The notes beneath the pieces were generated by a model, which saw only the letters and a program-made list of their open reading frames with translations, was not told the origin of the DNA and did no database searches. The position numbers and the translations under genes are program-made. DNA of 64,000 nt from Mucilaginibacter gossypii. GTDB taxonomy: Bacteria; Bacteroidota; Bacteroidia; Sphingobacteriales; Sphingobacteriaceae. Shown piece after piece: positions 15,798 through 24,330 of the stretch. Within the stretch, counting starts at the first letter, position 1, and each line of letters opens with the position of its first letter. The DNA is taken from NCBI RefSeq assembly GCF_900100945.1, contig NZ_FNCG01000003.1, forward strand, positions 186,001 through 250,000, in the 5' to 3' direction.

Positions 15798-15805
15798 CAA
15801 ATATA
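15798..15805 (-). promoter_or_regulatory. -7 promoter element of the sulfite-reductase operon leader
   Basis: TATATTTG on the minus strand matches TAnnTTTG exactly and is followed by GGAA and then the leader ATG (15793). The RNA start should fall at or within a few bases of the ATG. No clear -33 TTTG was found at the usual spacing, so an activator may be needed. Confidence 0.6.
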
Positions 15806-15877
15806 TATATAGTATACGGAAAAAGTAGCATTTAATTTAAAAAAACTGCGTTATGACAGTTTTATGAAGTTTTAAAA

Positions 15878-16312
15878 TTAAACGCTGATGAGGGTGGTTT
15901 CGCGTTTGATGATATCGGCGATGCTGGTTTCGCTTAATATTTTAAGTGTGGCATCTCTTACATCAACAAATACATCCCTTATGCCGCAAGTGCTTTCCTG
16001 GTGGCATTCATCACATTTGTGGTAAAAATTTAAGCTGGCGCAGGGCACCATGGCTATAGGCCCATCGGTTATACGCATAATGCTTACCAGGAATATTTCT
16101 TTAGGATCGCGGTTAAGACTGTAGCCACCGCCTGCTCCTTTTTTGCTGTAAAGAAACCCTGCATTGCGCAAATCAAGCAGTATCTGCTCAAGAAACTTTT
16201 TAGGGATTCGTTCAATCTCGGCAATCTTCGAAATTTGCATAGGCGGCTGGTCCATGTTCTTGCCAAGAACCACAAGTGCCTTTATAGCATACTTAGTTTT
16301 TTTTGAAAGCAT
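15878..16312 (-). CDS. Rrf2-family transcriptional regulator
   Basis: A 144-residue Rrf2 winged-helix protein. The N-terminus MLSKKTKYAIKALVVLG and the recognition region IPKKFLEQILLDLRNAGFLYSKKGAGGGY are typical. Four cysteines are spaced C-x8-C-x2-C-x5-C in the region from PCASLNFYHKC to STCGIRD (about 91-111), which could hold an Fe-S cluster or act as a redox switch. The family includes IscR and the cysteine-metabolism repressor CymR. It is encoded 85 bases upstream of the sulfite-reductase leader on the same strand, so control of the sulfur genes is a reasonable inference. Confidence 0.92.
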   Translation of the reverse strand: MLSKKTKYAIKALVVLGKNMDQPPMQISKIAEIERIPKKFLEQILLDLRNAGFLYSKKGAGGGYSLNRDPKEIFLVSIMRITDGPIAMVPCASLNFYHKCDECHQESTCGIRDVFVDVRDATLKILSETSIADIIKRETTLISV

Positions 16313-16429
16313 TTTCTAAAATAAAACTCACAAAGGTAAATAAAGATATTCTCTAAATTAACTATTTTTTCGAGTAATATTATAGATTATATAGAAAGGA
16401 TATTTTATACAGACATTGTTATATAAAAG

Positions 16430-16714
16430 TTACAATGTATGCCTGTCTGAATGGCCGAGGCTTTTACCCGGGTTAACTTTATCACGAACGGCCTGTTTTA
16501 ACTCTTTGATTTCTGGAAAATGGCCATCACGTTTGCGGTCAAATAGTGTTTCTTCACCTACGCTTATCGTATATCTTCCGCTCACTTCGCTTGGTTTTAA
16601 GGTAACGCCATTTACGTCATCGGTAAAGGTTGTAAGCAGTTCCTGCGCCATGTAAGCGGCACGCATCATCCAGTTGCATTTAGGGCAATATTCGATTGTT
16701 ATGGTTGGTTTCAT
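16430..16714 (-). CDS. SelT/SelW/SelH-family thioredoxin-like protein (Cys form)
   Basis: A 94-residue Rdx/SelW-like protein with a thioredoxin-like fold. The redox motif is CPKCNWM (residues 9-15), where eukaryotic SelW has Cys-x-x-Sec. The fold continues with GVTLKPSEVSGRYTISVGEETLFDRKRDGHFPE. Its molecular role in bacteria is not established; a small thiol-redox function is likely. Its ATG overlaps the MOSC gene stop (ATGA), so the two are translationally coupled. Confidence 0.9.
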   Translation of the reverse strand: MKPTITIEYCPKCNWMMRAAYMAQELLTTFTDDVNGVTLKPSEVSGRYTISVGEETLFDRKRDGHFPEIKELKQAVRDKVNPGKSLGHSDRHTL

Positions 16715-17556
16715 GCAGTTGTGATTGGTTTCTTTGCTACAATAAATCTTTCTTCGGTATGGGTACTTAAAACCTTAAGTTCATCACCCACCGAAATTAT
16801 GCCGGTATTTTCATGTATCAGGTTTTGCCCAAACATGATCTTATTGTTTTTCATACGATAGGAGGCGAGGGTTTTTAAAGGCTCTTTGGCTTTTACAGCC
16901 GTTTGCTGATCAATAGTAGTGAGCACACAGCGTGCACAAAGCTTTGCCCCGTAAAAGGTTATGCCTGCTATCTCAATCTCATTCATCAGGTCTTCGCTAT
17001 AAGCTTTGCCGCCTGTAAAAACTATATTGGGGCGAAAGCGGTTGATTGGCAATGGCAACGGCATACGTTTGTTGAGGTCATTAAGCGAAGCTTGCCCAAT
17101 AAGCAGAAAAGGATAGGCATCTGCAAAGGAAGTGATCATGCCGGGTTTGGCGTAGCGCTGGTCAACTTCGCGTTCACTGTCATCGGGCATGTAAATGAGG
17201 CGGCATTTCATATTAAGTGCTGCGCTGAACCATTCGTCGAACTCTTCGCTTACATATTGTCCAAAACAGGTGTCTTCCCAAACTGCAAACTGTTGCAAAG
17301 GTTTTCTTTCGCAATTAAACGGAATTAATAATGACCCACTTGACTGATGATGTACTGTTATCCCATCCGATTGGATTGATGCCTTCAATAAGGCCATCTG
17401 CGGAAACTCGCGTTGCGTTATAAAATGCCCGTGGTCATTAACCAGCATCCAACGCCTGTCGTGTTGTAAACCACGACGGGTAACCTCCGCATTTTGCACA
17501 GCAACGCCGCCCAATGATTTGATAGGGTAGATGTATAATTCACTTACTTGTAGCAT
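16711..17556 (-). CDS. MOSC-domain protein, YcbX/mARC-like
   Basis: The protein has an N-terminal MOSC_N beta-barrel domain (MLQVSELYIYPIKSLGGVAV) and a MOSC domain from about residue 130. The conserved cysteine expected to hold the molybdenum cofactor is in GAKLCARCVLTTID. Members of this group reduce N-hydroxylated compounds or handle activated sulfur. There is no C-terminal ferredoxin domain. I start at ATG 17556 (MLQVSELYIYP) because homologues of this type begin with this strand. It is followed by the overlapping SelW-like gene. Confidence 0.9.
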   Translation of the reverse strand: MLQVSELYIYPIKSLGGVAVQNAEVTRRGLQHDRRWMLVNDHGHFITQREFPQMALLKASIQSDGITVHHQSSGSLLIPFNCERKPLQQFAVWEDTCFGQYVSEEFDEWFSAALNMKCRLIYMPDDSEREVDQRYAKPGMITSFADAYPFLLIGQASLNDLNKRMPLPLPINRFRPNIVFTGGKAYSEDLMNEIEIAGITFYGAKLCARCVLTTIDQQTAVKAKEPLKTLASYRMKNNKIMFGQNLIHENTGIISVGDELKVLSTHTEERFIVAKKPITTA

Positions 17557-17746
17557 GTGGTAAAAATAAGAAATCTGAGGCATGATTTTCGGGATTAGGA
17601 GATTAAAGGATGTTTGAATCCAGACTTTCCATCAAGTCAATCCTTCAATCAAAAAAAACATGGTTCTTTTTCTTCACAATCGATTGCTATATCGATTTTT
17701 AATTAATATAATTGTTTTATCCAATTTCAAAACCAATTTATAAACT

Positions 17747-19456
17747 ATGCCATTAAGTAATATAAACGGCAAGGCTAAGGCTAATAATACCTATGATGCC
17801 ATTGTAATAGGGTCAGGCATCAGCGGTGGCTGGGCAGCAAAAGAGTTATCCGAACTTGGCTTGAAAACCATTATGCTTGAACGGGGCCGAAACTTTGAGC
17901 ATATTAAAGATTATAAAACTGCTAATCAGGACCCCTGGGACCGACATCATGCCGGAAAGCCAACGCAAGCCCAACGTAAACAACGCCCCGTAATTTCACG
18001 TAATTGGGGAGCTTCCGAACCTATTATGGATTACTGGACCGATGAGCAGGCCGCACCATACACCGAGATCAAACCTTTTAATTGGTGGCGATCATACCAG
18101 CTTGGCGGCCGCTCTATTTTATGGGGAAGGCAAAGTTATCGCTGGAGCGATTTTGATTTTGAAGCCAACGTTAAAGATGGCTGGGCTATTGACTGGCCCA
18201 TCCGATATAAGGACCTTGCACCCTGGTATGATCATGTGGAGAAATTTGCAGGCATCAGTGGTTCGCTTGAAGGGTTACCGCAATTACCTGATGGGCATTA
18301 TTTGCCACCCATGGATATGAACGTGGTAGAAAAAGACGTAGCTGCCCGTATCAAGAAAAATTATAATGGTACAAGGCATATGATCATCGGTCGTACAGCC
18401 AACTTAACAGCTGCTATTCCGGGGCGTACCGCATGCCAGTTCAGGAACAGGTGCTGGGAGGGCTGTCCGTTTGGTGGCTACTTTAGTACGCAATCATCAA
18501 CTTTGCCTGCAGCGCTGGCTACCGGAAATTTAACAGTAAGGCCATATTCCATCGTTACTAAAATATTATACGATAAGGATACCAAAAAGGCCAAAGGGGT
18601 AGAGGTGCTTGATGCCGAAACCAATCAAACCTATGAATACTATTCAAAAATAGTTTTTGTTAATGCCTCGGCCTTAAACAGTGCGTGGGTTTTGATGAAT
18701 TCGGCAACAGATATTTGGCCGGATGGTTTAGGCAGCAGCAGCGGCGAACTTGGGCATAATATCATGGATCATCATTATAATCTGGGTGCAAGCGGACTGG
18801 TTGAAGGGTTTGAGGATAAATATTACTACGGCCGCCGTGCTAATGGCATTTACATACCCCGTTTTACCAACCTGTTTGGCGATAAGCGCGATTACCTGCG
18901 AGGTTTCGGTTATCAGGGTGCGGCAAGCCGCATGGGATGGAGCCGTGAAATTGCGGAATACAATATTGGAGCTCAATATAAAGATGCGCTTACCGAACCA
19001 GGTCCATGGACAATTGGCATAGGTGGCTTTGGCGAACTGTTGCCTTACCACGAAAATAAGATCACCCTTGATAAAACCCGCAAGGACAAATGGGGATTGC
19101 CAATTTTGGCGATGGATGCCGAGATTAAAGAAAATGAAAAGAAAATGCGTATTGATATTGTGAAGGAAGCTAAAGCCATGCTTGAAAGTGCCGGCGTAAA
19201 GAACGTTGAAACGCACGACCGCGGTCATAACGTTGGTGATGGTATTCACGAAATGGGTACTGCAAGGATGGGACGTGATCCTAAAACTTCGGTACTTAAT
19301 GGTAATAATCAGGTATGGGATGCCAAAAACGTTTTTGTTACCGATGGTGCGGCTATGACTTCGGCAGCTTGTCAAAATCCATCATTAACGTATATGGCTA
19401 TGACGGCCCGCGCTGCTCATTTTGCAGTAGATGAATTGAAGAAAGGAAATTTATAA
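17747..19456 (+). CDS. GMC-family FAD oxidoreductase
   Basis: A 569-residue flavoprotein of the glucose-methanol-choline family. The dinucleotide motif is DAIVIGSGISGGWAAKEL (about residues 17-34). The flavin-contact region LGGRSILWGRQSYRW and the C-terminal active-site region HNVGDGIHEMGTARMG with its histidine are conserved. There is no signal peptide. Family members oxidise sugar hydroxyls, for example making 3-keto glycosides. The next genes, a secreted ThuA-like protein and an MFS carrier, also suggest carbohydrate work. Its electron acceptor partner is not in the window. Confidence 0.93.
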   Translation: MPLSNINGKAKANNTYDAIVIGSGISGGWAAKELSELGLKTIMLERGRNFEHIKDYKTANQDPWDRHHAGKPTQAQRKQRPVISRNWGASEPIMDYWTDEQAAPYTEIKPFNWWRSYQLGGRSILWGRQSYRWSDFDFEANVKDGWAIDWPIRYKDLAPWYDHVEKFAGISGSLEGLPQLPDGHYLPPMDMNVVEKDVAARIKKNYNGTRHMIIGRTANLTAAIPGRTACQFRNRCWEGCPFGGYFSTQSSTLPAALATGNLTVRPYSIVTKILYDKDTKKAKGVEVLDAETNQTYEYYSKIVFVNASALNSAWVLMNSATDIWPDGLGSSSGELGHNIMDHHYNLGASGLVEGFEDKYYYGRRANGIYIPRFTNLFGDKRDYLRGFGYQGAASRMGWSREIAEYNIGAQYKDALTEPGPWTIGIGGFGELLPYHENKITLDKTRKDKWGLPILAMDAEIKENEKKMRIDIVKEAKAMLESAGVKNVETHDRGHNVGDGIHEMGTARMGRDPKTSVLNGNNQVWDAKNVFVTDGAAMTSAACQNPSLTYMAMTARAAHFAVDELKKGNL

Positions 19457-19458
19457 TT

Positions 19459-19592
19459 TGGTGATTAGTGAGCGGTTGATTAGGTGAATGGTTTGGCTCC
19501 AATTCTCAAGGTTTCATTAACCACTAACTTGATCAACCATTCACTAAACATAAAACTCAATACTCACTTAATCAATATATCAACCACTCACC
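19459..19592. repeat. Word-type intergenic repeat, GGTTGATTAGGTGAATGG family
   Basis: The gap between the GMC and ThuA genes is filled by sense and antisense versions of one phrase: AGCGGTTGATTAGGTGAATG on the left, then GATCAACCATTCACT, then ACTCACTTAATCAAT and ATCAACCACTCACC on the right. The left and right halves can pair imperfectly. It shares its core with 142-195 and 37336-37383. No other signal is visible in the gap. Confidence 0.7.
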
Positions 19593-19596
19593 AACT

Positions 19597-20313
19597 ATGA
19601 AAAAGCTACTTACCATTTGCCTTTTAATAGGCGCACTAATAAGCCAGGTACTTGCTAAAGATAAAGTACTGATATTTTGCAAAACCGCGGGATTCCCTCA
19701 TAAATCAATAGCGGTAGGCGTAACTGCAATAATTAAACTTGGTCAGGAAAATAATTTTGATACAGATAGTACCACTGATGCCACGAGGTTTACCATCGAT
19801 AATTTAAAACAATATAAGGCGGTGATATTTTTAAACACCACCGGCGATGTTTTAAATGATGCCCAACAAACTGCATTTGAGCAATATATTAAGGCCGGCG
19901 GCGGTTTTGTTGGTGTACATTCCGCAACAGACACCGAGTATGATTGGCCATGGTATGGTAAACTGGTAGGGGCTTATTTTAAAAGTCATCCAAAACAACA
20001 GGAAGCAACGTTAAATGTGGTCGACCGTAATTTTATTGCCACTAAACATCTGCCTGAAACCTGGAAGCGATGGGACGAATGGTATAACTATAAATGGATT
20101 GGTAATGATTTGCACGTACTGATCAAGATAGATGAGAAAAGCTACACTGGTGGCGAAAACGGCGATAATCACCCCATGGCCTGGTATCATAACTTCGATG
20201 GCGGCAGGGCTTTTTATACCGAATTAGGTCATACTGATGAATCATATGCTGATCCATTATATTTGAACCATCTGTTAGGTGGTATCAAATATGCAATGGG
20301 TTGGAAGAAGTAG
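19597..20313 (+). CDS. Secreted ThuA-domain protein
   Basis: A 238-residue protein with a signal peptide (MKKLLTICLLIGALISQVLA) and one ThuA domain, a class-I glutamine amidotransferase-like fold. Visible family marks are LIFCKTAGFPHKSI, GGGFVGVHSATDTEYDWPWYG and HPMAWYHNFDGGRAFYTELGHT. The domain is linked to sugar and trehalose use, but its reaction is not established. It follows a GMC oxidoreductase in the same direction and converges on an MFS carrier. It is probably periplasmic. Confidence 0.92.
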   Translation: MKKLLTICLLIGALISQVLAKDKVLIFCKTAGFPHKSIAVGVTAIIKLGQENNFDTDSTTDATRFTIDNLKQYKAVIFLNTTGDVLNDAQQTAFEQYIKAGGGFVGVHSATDTEYDWPWYGKLVGAYFKSHPKQQEATLNVVDRNFIATKHLPETWKRWDEWYNYKWIGNDLHVLIKIDEKSYTGGENGDNHPMAWYHNFDGGRAFYTELGHTDESYADPLYLNHLLGGIKYAMGWKK

Positions 20314-20443
20314 TCTGAACCGGGATTTGGGGAGATTTTTTGGATTTCCCGGATAACATGCAATAGAGAGGGCTCACGATAATTCGTGAGCCCTCTCTAT
20401 TTAAGTAAGAAAATCCTTTAATCCCCCAAATCCTGATTCAGGA
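20314..20443. repeat. Long imperfect inverted repeat enclosing a terminator
   Basis: CTGAACCGGGATTTGGGG on the left (from about 20315) is matched by the reverse complement of CCCCCAAATCCTGATTCAG on the right (about 20423-20441), and AATCCTTTAATC continues the pairing inwards. At the centre is a perfect 17-bp hairpin. The flanks use the same words as other loci in the window (GGATTTGGGGGATT). Confidence 0.7.
20363..20400. terminator. Bidirectional terminator between ThuA and MFS genes
   Basis: ATAGAGAGGGCTCACGA (20363-20379) and TCGTGAGCCCTCTCTAT (20384-20400) form a perfect 17-bp stem with a TAAT loop between two convergent genes. The following bases are TTTAAG on the plus strand, so the U-run is short. 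Confidence 0.75.
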
Positions 20444-20444
20444 A

Positions 20445-21704
20445 TTACGCATGTTGTATCGCTTCAACAAGTGCCTTATTGTGCTTATATCTGAATACGA
20501 AAGGGAAAACAATGGCTATTGCCAGTGCGTAGCCTGCAAAGGTAAGCCAGATGCCATGCCAGTCTTTACCACCGCCCGGCAGCAAAAAGAAATTATCAAT
20601 GATAAGTCCGCTTGCTATGCTTCCGAAAAAAGCCCCGAAGCCATTTACCATCATCATAAACAAGCCCTGTGCGCTCGCTCTGATATCTGGAGTGGCCTGT
20701 GTTTCAACGAAAAGTGAGCCAGATATATTGAAGAAATCGAAGGCCATACCATAAACAATGCATGATAAAATGATCATCCATAAACCGCCAGCCGGATCGC
20801 CAAAGGCAAAAAGGCCAAATCGTAACACCCAGGCCAGCATACTGAATAACATTACATACTTAATACCGAATTTGCGCAGAAAGAACGGGATCAGTAAAAT
20901 AAAAAAGGTTTCAGAAAACTGGGAGATGGACATAATAATGGCCGGATATTTTACACCGAATGAACTTTTATAAGCAGGGATTTTTGAAAAATCATGAATG
21001 AATGGATCGCCATAAGCATTTGTGAGTTGGAGCGCGGCACCAAGCAAAAGCGAAAACGCAAAGAATATCGCAAATTTAGGGTCTTTGAATAACGCAAAAG
21101 CATTAAGACCCAACGAATCGACCAATGACTTTTTGGGTGCTTTTTCCGAAAGTGGTGGACATTTGGGAAGGCTAAAGGAATAAATTCCCAATGCTAAAGC
21201 TACCGCTGAAGCAATATAAAATTGGTTTGAAGAAGCTTCGTTATGAGTTATACTTACCGTCCATAATGCAACTATAAAGCCAACTGTTCCCCATATTCTA
21301 ATAGGGGGATAGTCTTTTACGACATCTTTATTGTTGCTTTTTAACGCTGAGTAGGCCACGGTTATAGATAACGAAAGGGTCGGCATATAAAAGACCATGT
21401 TTAGTAACATCACCCAAAAAAATGCTGATGGGTTGGTAGTTTGCGGCAAGGTAAACAGTGTGCAGGCACCGAGAATATGCATAAGGCCATATAGTTTTTC
21501 CGCGTTGATAAATCTGTCAGCAATGATGCCAGTGAGAGCCGGCATAAAGATGGCTGAAATCCCCATTGTGCTAAATATAGCCCCAAATTGAGAGAATGAC
21601 CAATTTTTTGTAAGCGAGCAGTATGTACCTATTGTAAGCAACCAGGCACCCCAGATAAAAAATTGCATAAAATTCATCAGTATTAAGCGGAACTTAATAT
21701 TCAT
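20445..21704 (-). CDS. MFS transporter of the nucleoside:H+ symporter type
   Basis: A 419-residue inner-membrane carrier with about 12 hydrophobic segments. The start MNIKFRLILMNFMQFFIWGAW and the phrases FGAIFSTMGISAIFMPALTGIIADR and PPIRIWGTVGFI match the nucleoside:proton symporter branch (NupG/XapB-like) of the major facilitator family. Bacteroidetes members often sit near sugar genes, so the natural substrate may be a sugar or glycoside and not a nucleoside. It converges on the ThuA gene. Confidence 0.88.
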   Translation of the reverse strand: MNIKFRLILMNFMQFFIWGAWLLTIGTYCSLTKNWSFSQFGAIFSTMGISAIFMPALTGIIADRFINAEKLYGLMHILGACTLFTLPQTTNPSAFFWVMLLNMVFYMPTLSLSITVAYSALKSNNKDVVKDYPPIRIWGTVGFIVALWTVSITHNEASSNQFYIASAVALALGIYSFSLPKCPPLSEKAPKKSLVDSLGLNAFALFKDPKFAIFFAFSLLLGAALQLTNAYGDPFIHDFSKIPAYKSSFGVKYPAIIMSISQFSETFFILLIPFFLRKFGIKYVMLFSMLAWVLRFGLFAFGDPAGGLWMIILSCIVYGMAFDFFNISGSLFVETQATPDIRASAQGLFMMMVNGFGAFFGSIASGLIIDNFFLLPGGGKDWHGIWLTFAGYALAIAIVFPFVFRYKHNKALVEAIQHA

Positions 21705-21917
21705 ACGGTACCGGGTTTAAATAATTTTAGTCAGTGTTAAATTAAAAGCGGAAAGTAGTGAAATAAATGTAAATCAGAAAGCTACAAGTGTAGAAATTAC
21801 GATTGTTAAACAGAAACCCAGGGGTGAGTTTCTGTTCTATGTCCATTCACGATTAAATTATATTCTTTGAAAAAGTACATTCGGCTAAATCCGAAATAGA
21901 AAATCCGAACTCCGAAA

Positions 21918-22517
21918 TCAGGAAGCTTTACGCTTGTTCAGTTCATCGCGGATCTTCGCTGCTTTTTCGTATGATTCTTCGGCGAGGGCTTCCTGAAGTT
22001 TGGTTTTGAGCTCTTCAGTACTGATGGAAGCATAACCGCTCACCGATGCACTCACCGATTTTTCTTCGGGCGTTTCGTTGATATTTTCCAGATAAACAAA
22101 ATCGTTGCCCTCTATAACAATGCCCGCAGTTGAAAGAATAAATTCATAAGTGAAGATAGGGCAGTCAAAGCGTACAGCTACTGCAATAGCGTCAGAAGTG
22201 CGGGCATCTATTTCTACAGAACGCTTTCCGTCGCTGCAAACCAGTTTGGCATAAAATATCCCATCAACCAAATTATAGATGATCACTTCCTGAACTTCAA
22301 TCTGGTAAGCCTGGGCGAAGCTTTTGAACAGGTCGTGCGTAAGCGGGCGGCTTGGGGTCATTTTTTCTATTTCGATAGCGATAGCCTGAGCTTCAAAGCT
22401 TCCGATGATAATAGGCAAGCGACGACGGCCGCTAACCTCGCCTAAAACAAGTGCATAGGCGCCCGATTGAGTTTGACTGTATGATAAGCCGACAATATCA
22501 AGCTTTATTTTTTTCAT
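21918..22517 (-). CDS. Bifunctional nuclease family protein (DUF151 plus UvrB/C motif)
   Basis: A two-domain protein. The N-terminal DUF151 domain spans about residues 1-130 (IVGLSYSQTQSGAYALVLGE, RRLPIIIGSFEAQAIAI, SDAIAVAVRFDCPIF). A UvrB/UvrC (UVR) helical motif is at the C-terminus (ELKTKLQEALAEESYEKAAKIRDELNK). DUF151 proteins have reported DNase/RNase activity in plants; the bacterial role is open. The likely start is ATG 22517 (MKKIKLD), with a further ATG at 22532. It follows etfA by 8 to 23 bases and is probably in that operon. Confidence 0.9.
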   Translation of the reverse strand: MKKIKLDIVGLSYSQTQSGAYALVLGEVSGRRRLPIIIGSFEAQAIAIEIEKMTPSRPLTHDLFKSFAQAYQIEVQEVIIYNLVDGIFYAKLVCSDGKRSVEIDARTSDAIAVAVRFDCPIFTYEFILSTAGIVIEGNDFVYLENINETPEEKSVSASVSGYASISTEELKTKLQEALAEESYEKAAKIRDELNKRKAS

Positions 22518-22540
22518 GTTATTCCCCATCACACCTGTAT

Positions 22541-23518
22541 TTATGCTGAAGCTTTATATTCTTTAACGGCTGTTATTAATTTAGGGAGTACTTCAAACGC
22601 GTCGCCCACAATTCCGTAATCTGCCACCTTAAAAAACGGTGCTTCCGGATCTTTGTTTATGACTACAATAACTTTTGATGAACTTACCCCGGCCAGGTGT
22701 TGAATTGCACCTGAAATACCGACTGCAATATACAAATTTGGACTGACAGCTATACCGGTTTGTCCAACGTGTTCGCTATGCGGCCTCCAGCCAGCATCTG
22801 ATACAGGTTTTGAACATGCAGTAGCTGCGCCTAAAAGTTCGGCAAGTTCTTCTATCATGCCCCAGTTTTCGGGGCCTTTTAAACCGCGACCGCCCGAAAC
22901 AACGATTTCAGCATCAGGCAATGAAACTTTATCCGTTGAACGAACGATTTCTTTAATCATCGCCTTAAAGTCTGAAGCTTTAGTTTCAACACGAAAGTCC
23001 TCAACCTGGGCAGTACCGCCAGTTTCAACAACTTTATAAGAGTTGGGTACAAGCGCAATAACTTTTATGGCGGAGGTAAGCTCGACAGTTGCGAAAGCTT
23101 TACCTGAAAATGCTGTCTTTTTTACTTTAAACGAGCCGCCTGTCTGTTCAGGTAAAGCAACCGCTCCGTCGGCAACACCGGCTTCCAGTTTAATACCTAT
23201 ACGGGGCGCTAAACCTCGGCCGGAAAAGGTGTTTGATAGTACCACAACCGCCGAACCTTCTTTTTTGGCCGCCTCGGCTATGACAGAGGCGTAGGCCTGG
23301 TTTACAAATTCCTTCAATTTATCTCCTGATACATTAAGCACTTTATTTACACCGTATTTACTTAATAAAGCTAATTCGGTGGCGTCAACGTTGCCTATTG
23401 AAACAGCGGTAAGGGAAGTATTATTTTGATCGGCAATGGCGCGGGCATAAGAAACGGCTTCAAAAACTGATTTCTTGAATTTGCCCCCGGTATTTTCCGC
23501 ATATATTAAAACTGACAT
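22541..23518 (-). CDS. etfA: Electron transfer flavoprotein subunit alpha
   Basis: A 325-residue ETF alpha subunit. With EtfB it carries electrons from acyl-CoA dehydrogenases to the respiratory chain. The C-terminal FAD-binding domain is clear: SGGRGLKGPENWGMIEELAELLGAATACSKPVSDAGW, GQTGIAVSPNLYIAVGISGAIQHLAG and VVINKDPEAPFFKVADYGIVGD. The order etfB-etfA on the minus strand, 29 bases apart, indicates an operon. A likely client, a glutaryl-CoA-type dehydrogenase, is at 54.0-55.2 kb. Confidence 0.97.
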   Translation of the reverse strand: MSVLIYAENTGGKFKKSVFEAVSYARAIADQNNTSLTAVSIGNVDATELALLSKYGVNKVLNVSGDKLKEFVNQAYASVIAEAAKKEGSAVVVLSNTFSGRGLAPRIGIKLEAGVADGAVALPEQTGGSFKVKKTAFSGKAFATVELTSAIKVIALVPNSYKVVETGGTAQVEDFRVETKASDFKAMIKEIVRSTDKVSLPDAEIVVSGGRGLKGPENWGMIEELAELLGAATACSKPVSDAGWRPHSEHVGQTGIAVSPNLYIAVGISGAIQHLAGVSSSKVIVVINKDPEAPFFKVADYGIVGDAFEVLPKLITAVKEYKASA

Positions 23519-23547
23519 ATTTATCTGTTAATGATTTAGATCATAAT

Positions 23548-24285
23548 TTATATAACACGCGCTTCGGTATGCAGCAGCTCAACCAGTTTAGCAGTATCAT
23601 CAGCAGGTATAAGCTTCACCTGGCCGCGTGGAGCAGGTGTTTCATAACTAATGATCTCCGAAAATGTTTTTATCTCAACCGGTTCAACAACTGTAAGTGG
23701 CTTGGTTCGGGCAGACATAATGCCGCGCATATTGGGTATTTTGGGTTCGGCCACACCTTCGGCCGTACCGGCTACAAAAGGATAGGGAATAGTTAAAACC
23801 TCTTTACCACCTTCAATCTCGCGCTCAACGGTTGCCTCTGTGTCAGCGGCATCTAATTTTTTAATGATGGATACCGATGGCAGATCAAGCAGTTCGCCAA
23901 GCATACCAGCAACTTTTGATCCATTATAATCAATAGATTCACGACCTGTCAGGATCAGATCAAAAGGATTTGATTTTACATATTGCGCAATCTGATATGC
24001 TACATACCAGGCATCGTGCGGTTTAGCACTTATTCGTACCGCGTCGGTAGCGCCAATGGCCAGGGCTTTACGTATAGTGGCTTCTGTATTGGCTTCCCCA
24101 ATATTTATTACAGTTACTGTACCTTTACCGCCGTCGGTTAGTTCAATGGCGCGGGCAAGTGCAATTTCATCATAAGGGTTAAGTATAAACTGAACCCCGT
24201 TTGTATTAAATTGCGTGTTATTATCAGTAAAAGTTATTTTTGTGGTGGTATCAGGAACATTACTTACACATACCAGAATCTTCAT
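23548..24285 (-). CDS. etfB: Electron transfer flavoprotein subunit beta
   Basis: ETF beta subunit of 245 residues, the AMP-binding partner of EtfA. Family marks are MKILVCVSNVPDTTTKI at the start, FILNPYDEIALARAIEL and DLILTGRESIDYNGSKVAGMLGELL. An upstream ATG-like start at 24303 is rejected: a -7 element TAAATTTG (24308-24301) overlaps it and lies 15 bases ahead of the ATG at 24285. It is the first gene of an etfB-etfA-nuclease operon. Confidence 0.96.
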   Translation of the reverse strand: MKILVCVSNVPDTTTKITFTDNNTQFNTNGVQFILNPYDEIALARAIELTDGGKGTVTVINIGEANTEATIRKALAIGATDAVRISAKPHDAWYVAYQIAQYVKSNPFDLILTGRESIDYNGSKVAGMLGELLDLPSVSIIKKLDAADTEATVEREIEGGKEVLTIPYPFVAGTAEGVAEPKIPNMRGIMSARTKPLTVVEPVEIKTFSEIISYETPAPRGQVKLIPADDTAKLVELLHTEARVI

Positions 24286-24300
24286 ATCAATAGGTTTTTG

Positions 24301-24308
24301 CAAATTTA
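24301..24308 (-). promoter_or_regulatory. -7 promoter element of etfBA
   Basis: TAAATTTG on the minus strand fits TAnnTTTG and supports the start of etfB at 24285. The divergent TPR gene begins at 24331, so both promoters share about 45 bases. Confidence 0.6.
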
Positions 24309-24330
24309 GTTAAAAAAGATAGAGTTTAAA

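Noticed and set aside
18728..19375. Long minus-strand frame (215 codons) inside the GMC oxidoreductase gene
   Set aside because: It is the antisense shadow of a strongly supported gene; its translation has no recognisable motif and an odd Ile/Phe/His-rich composition.
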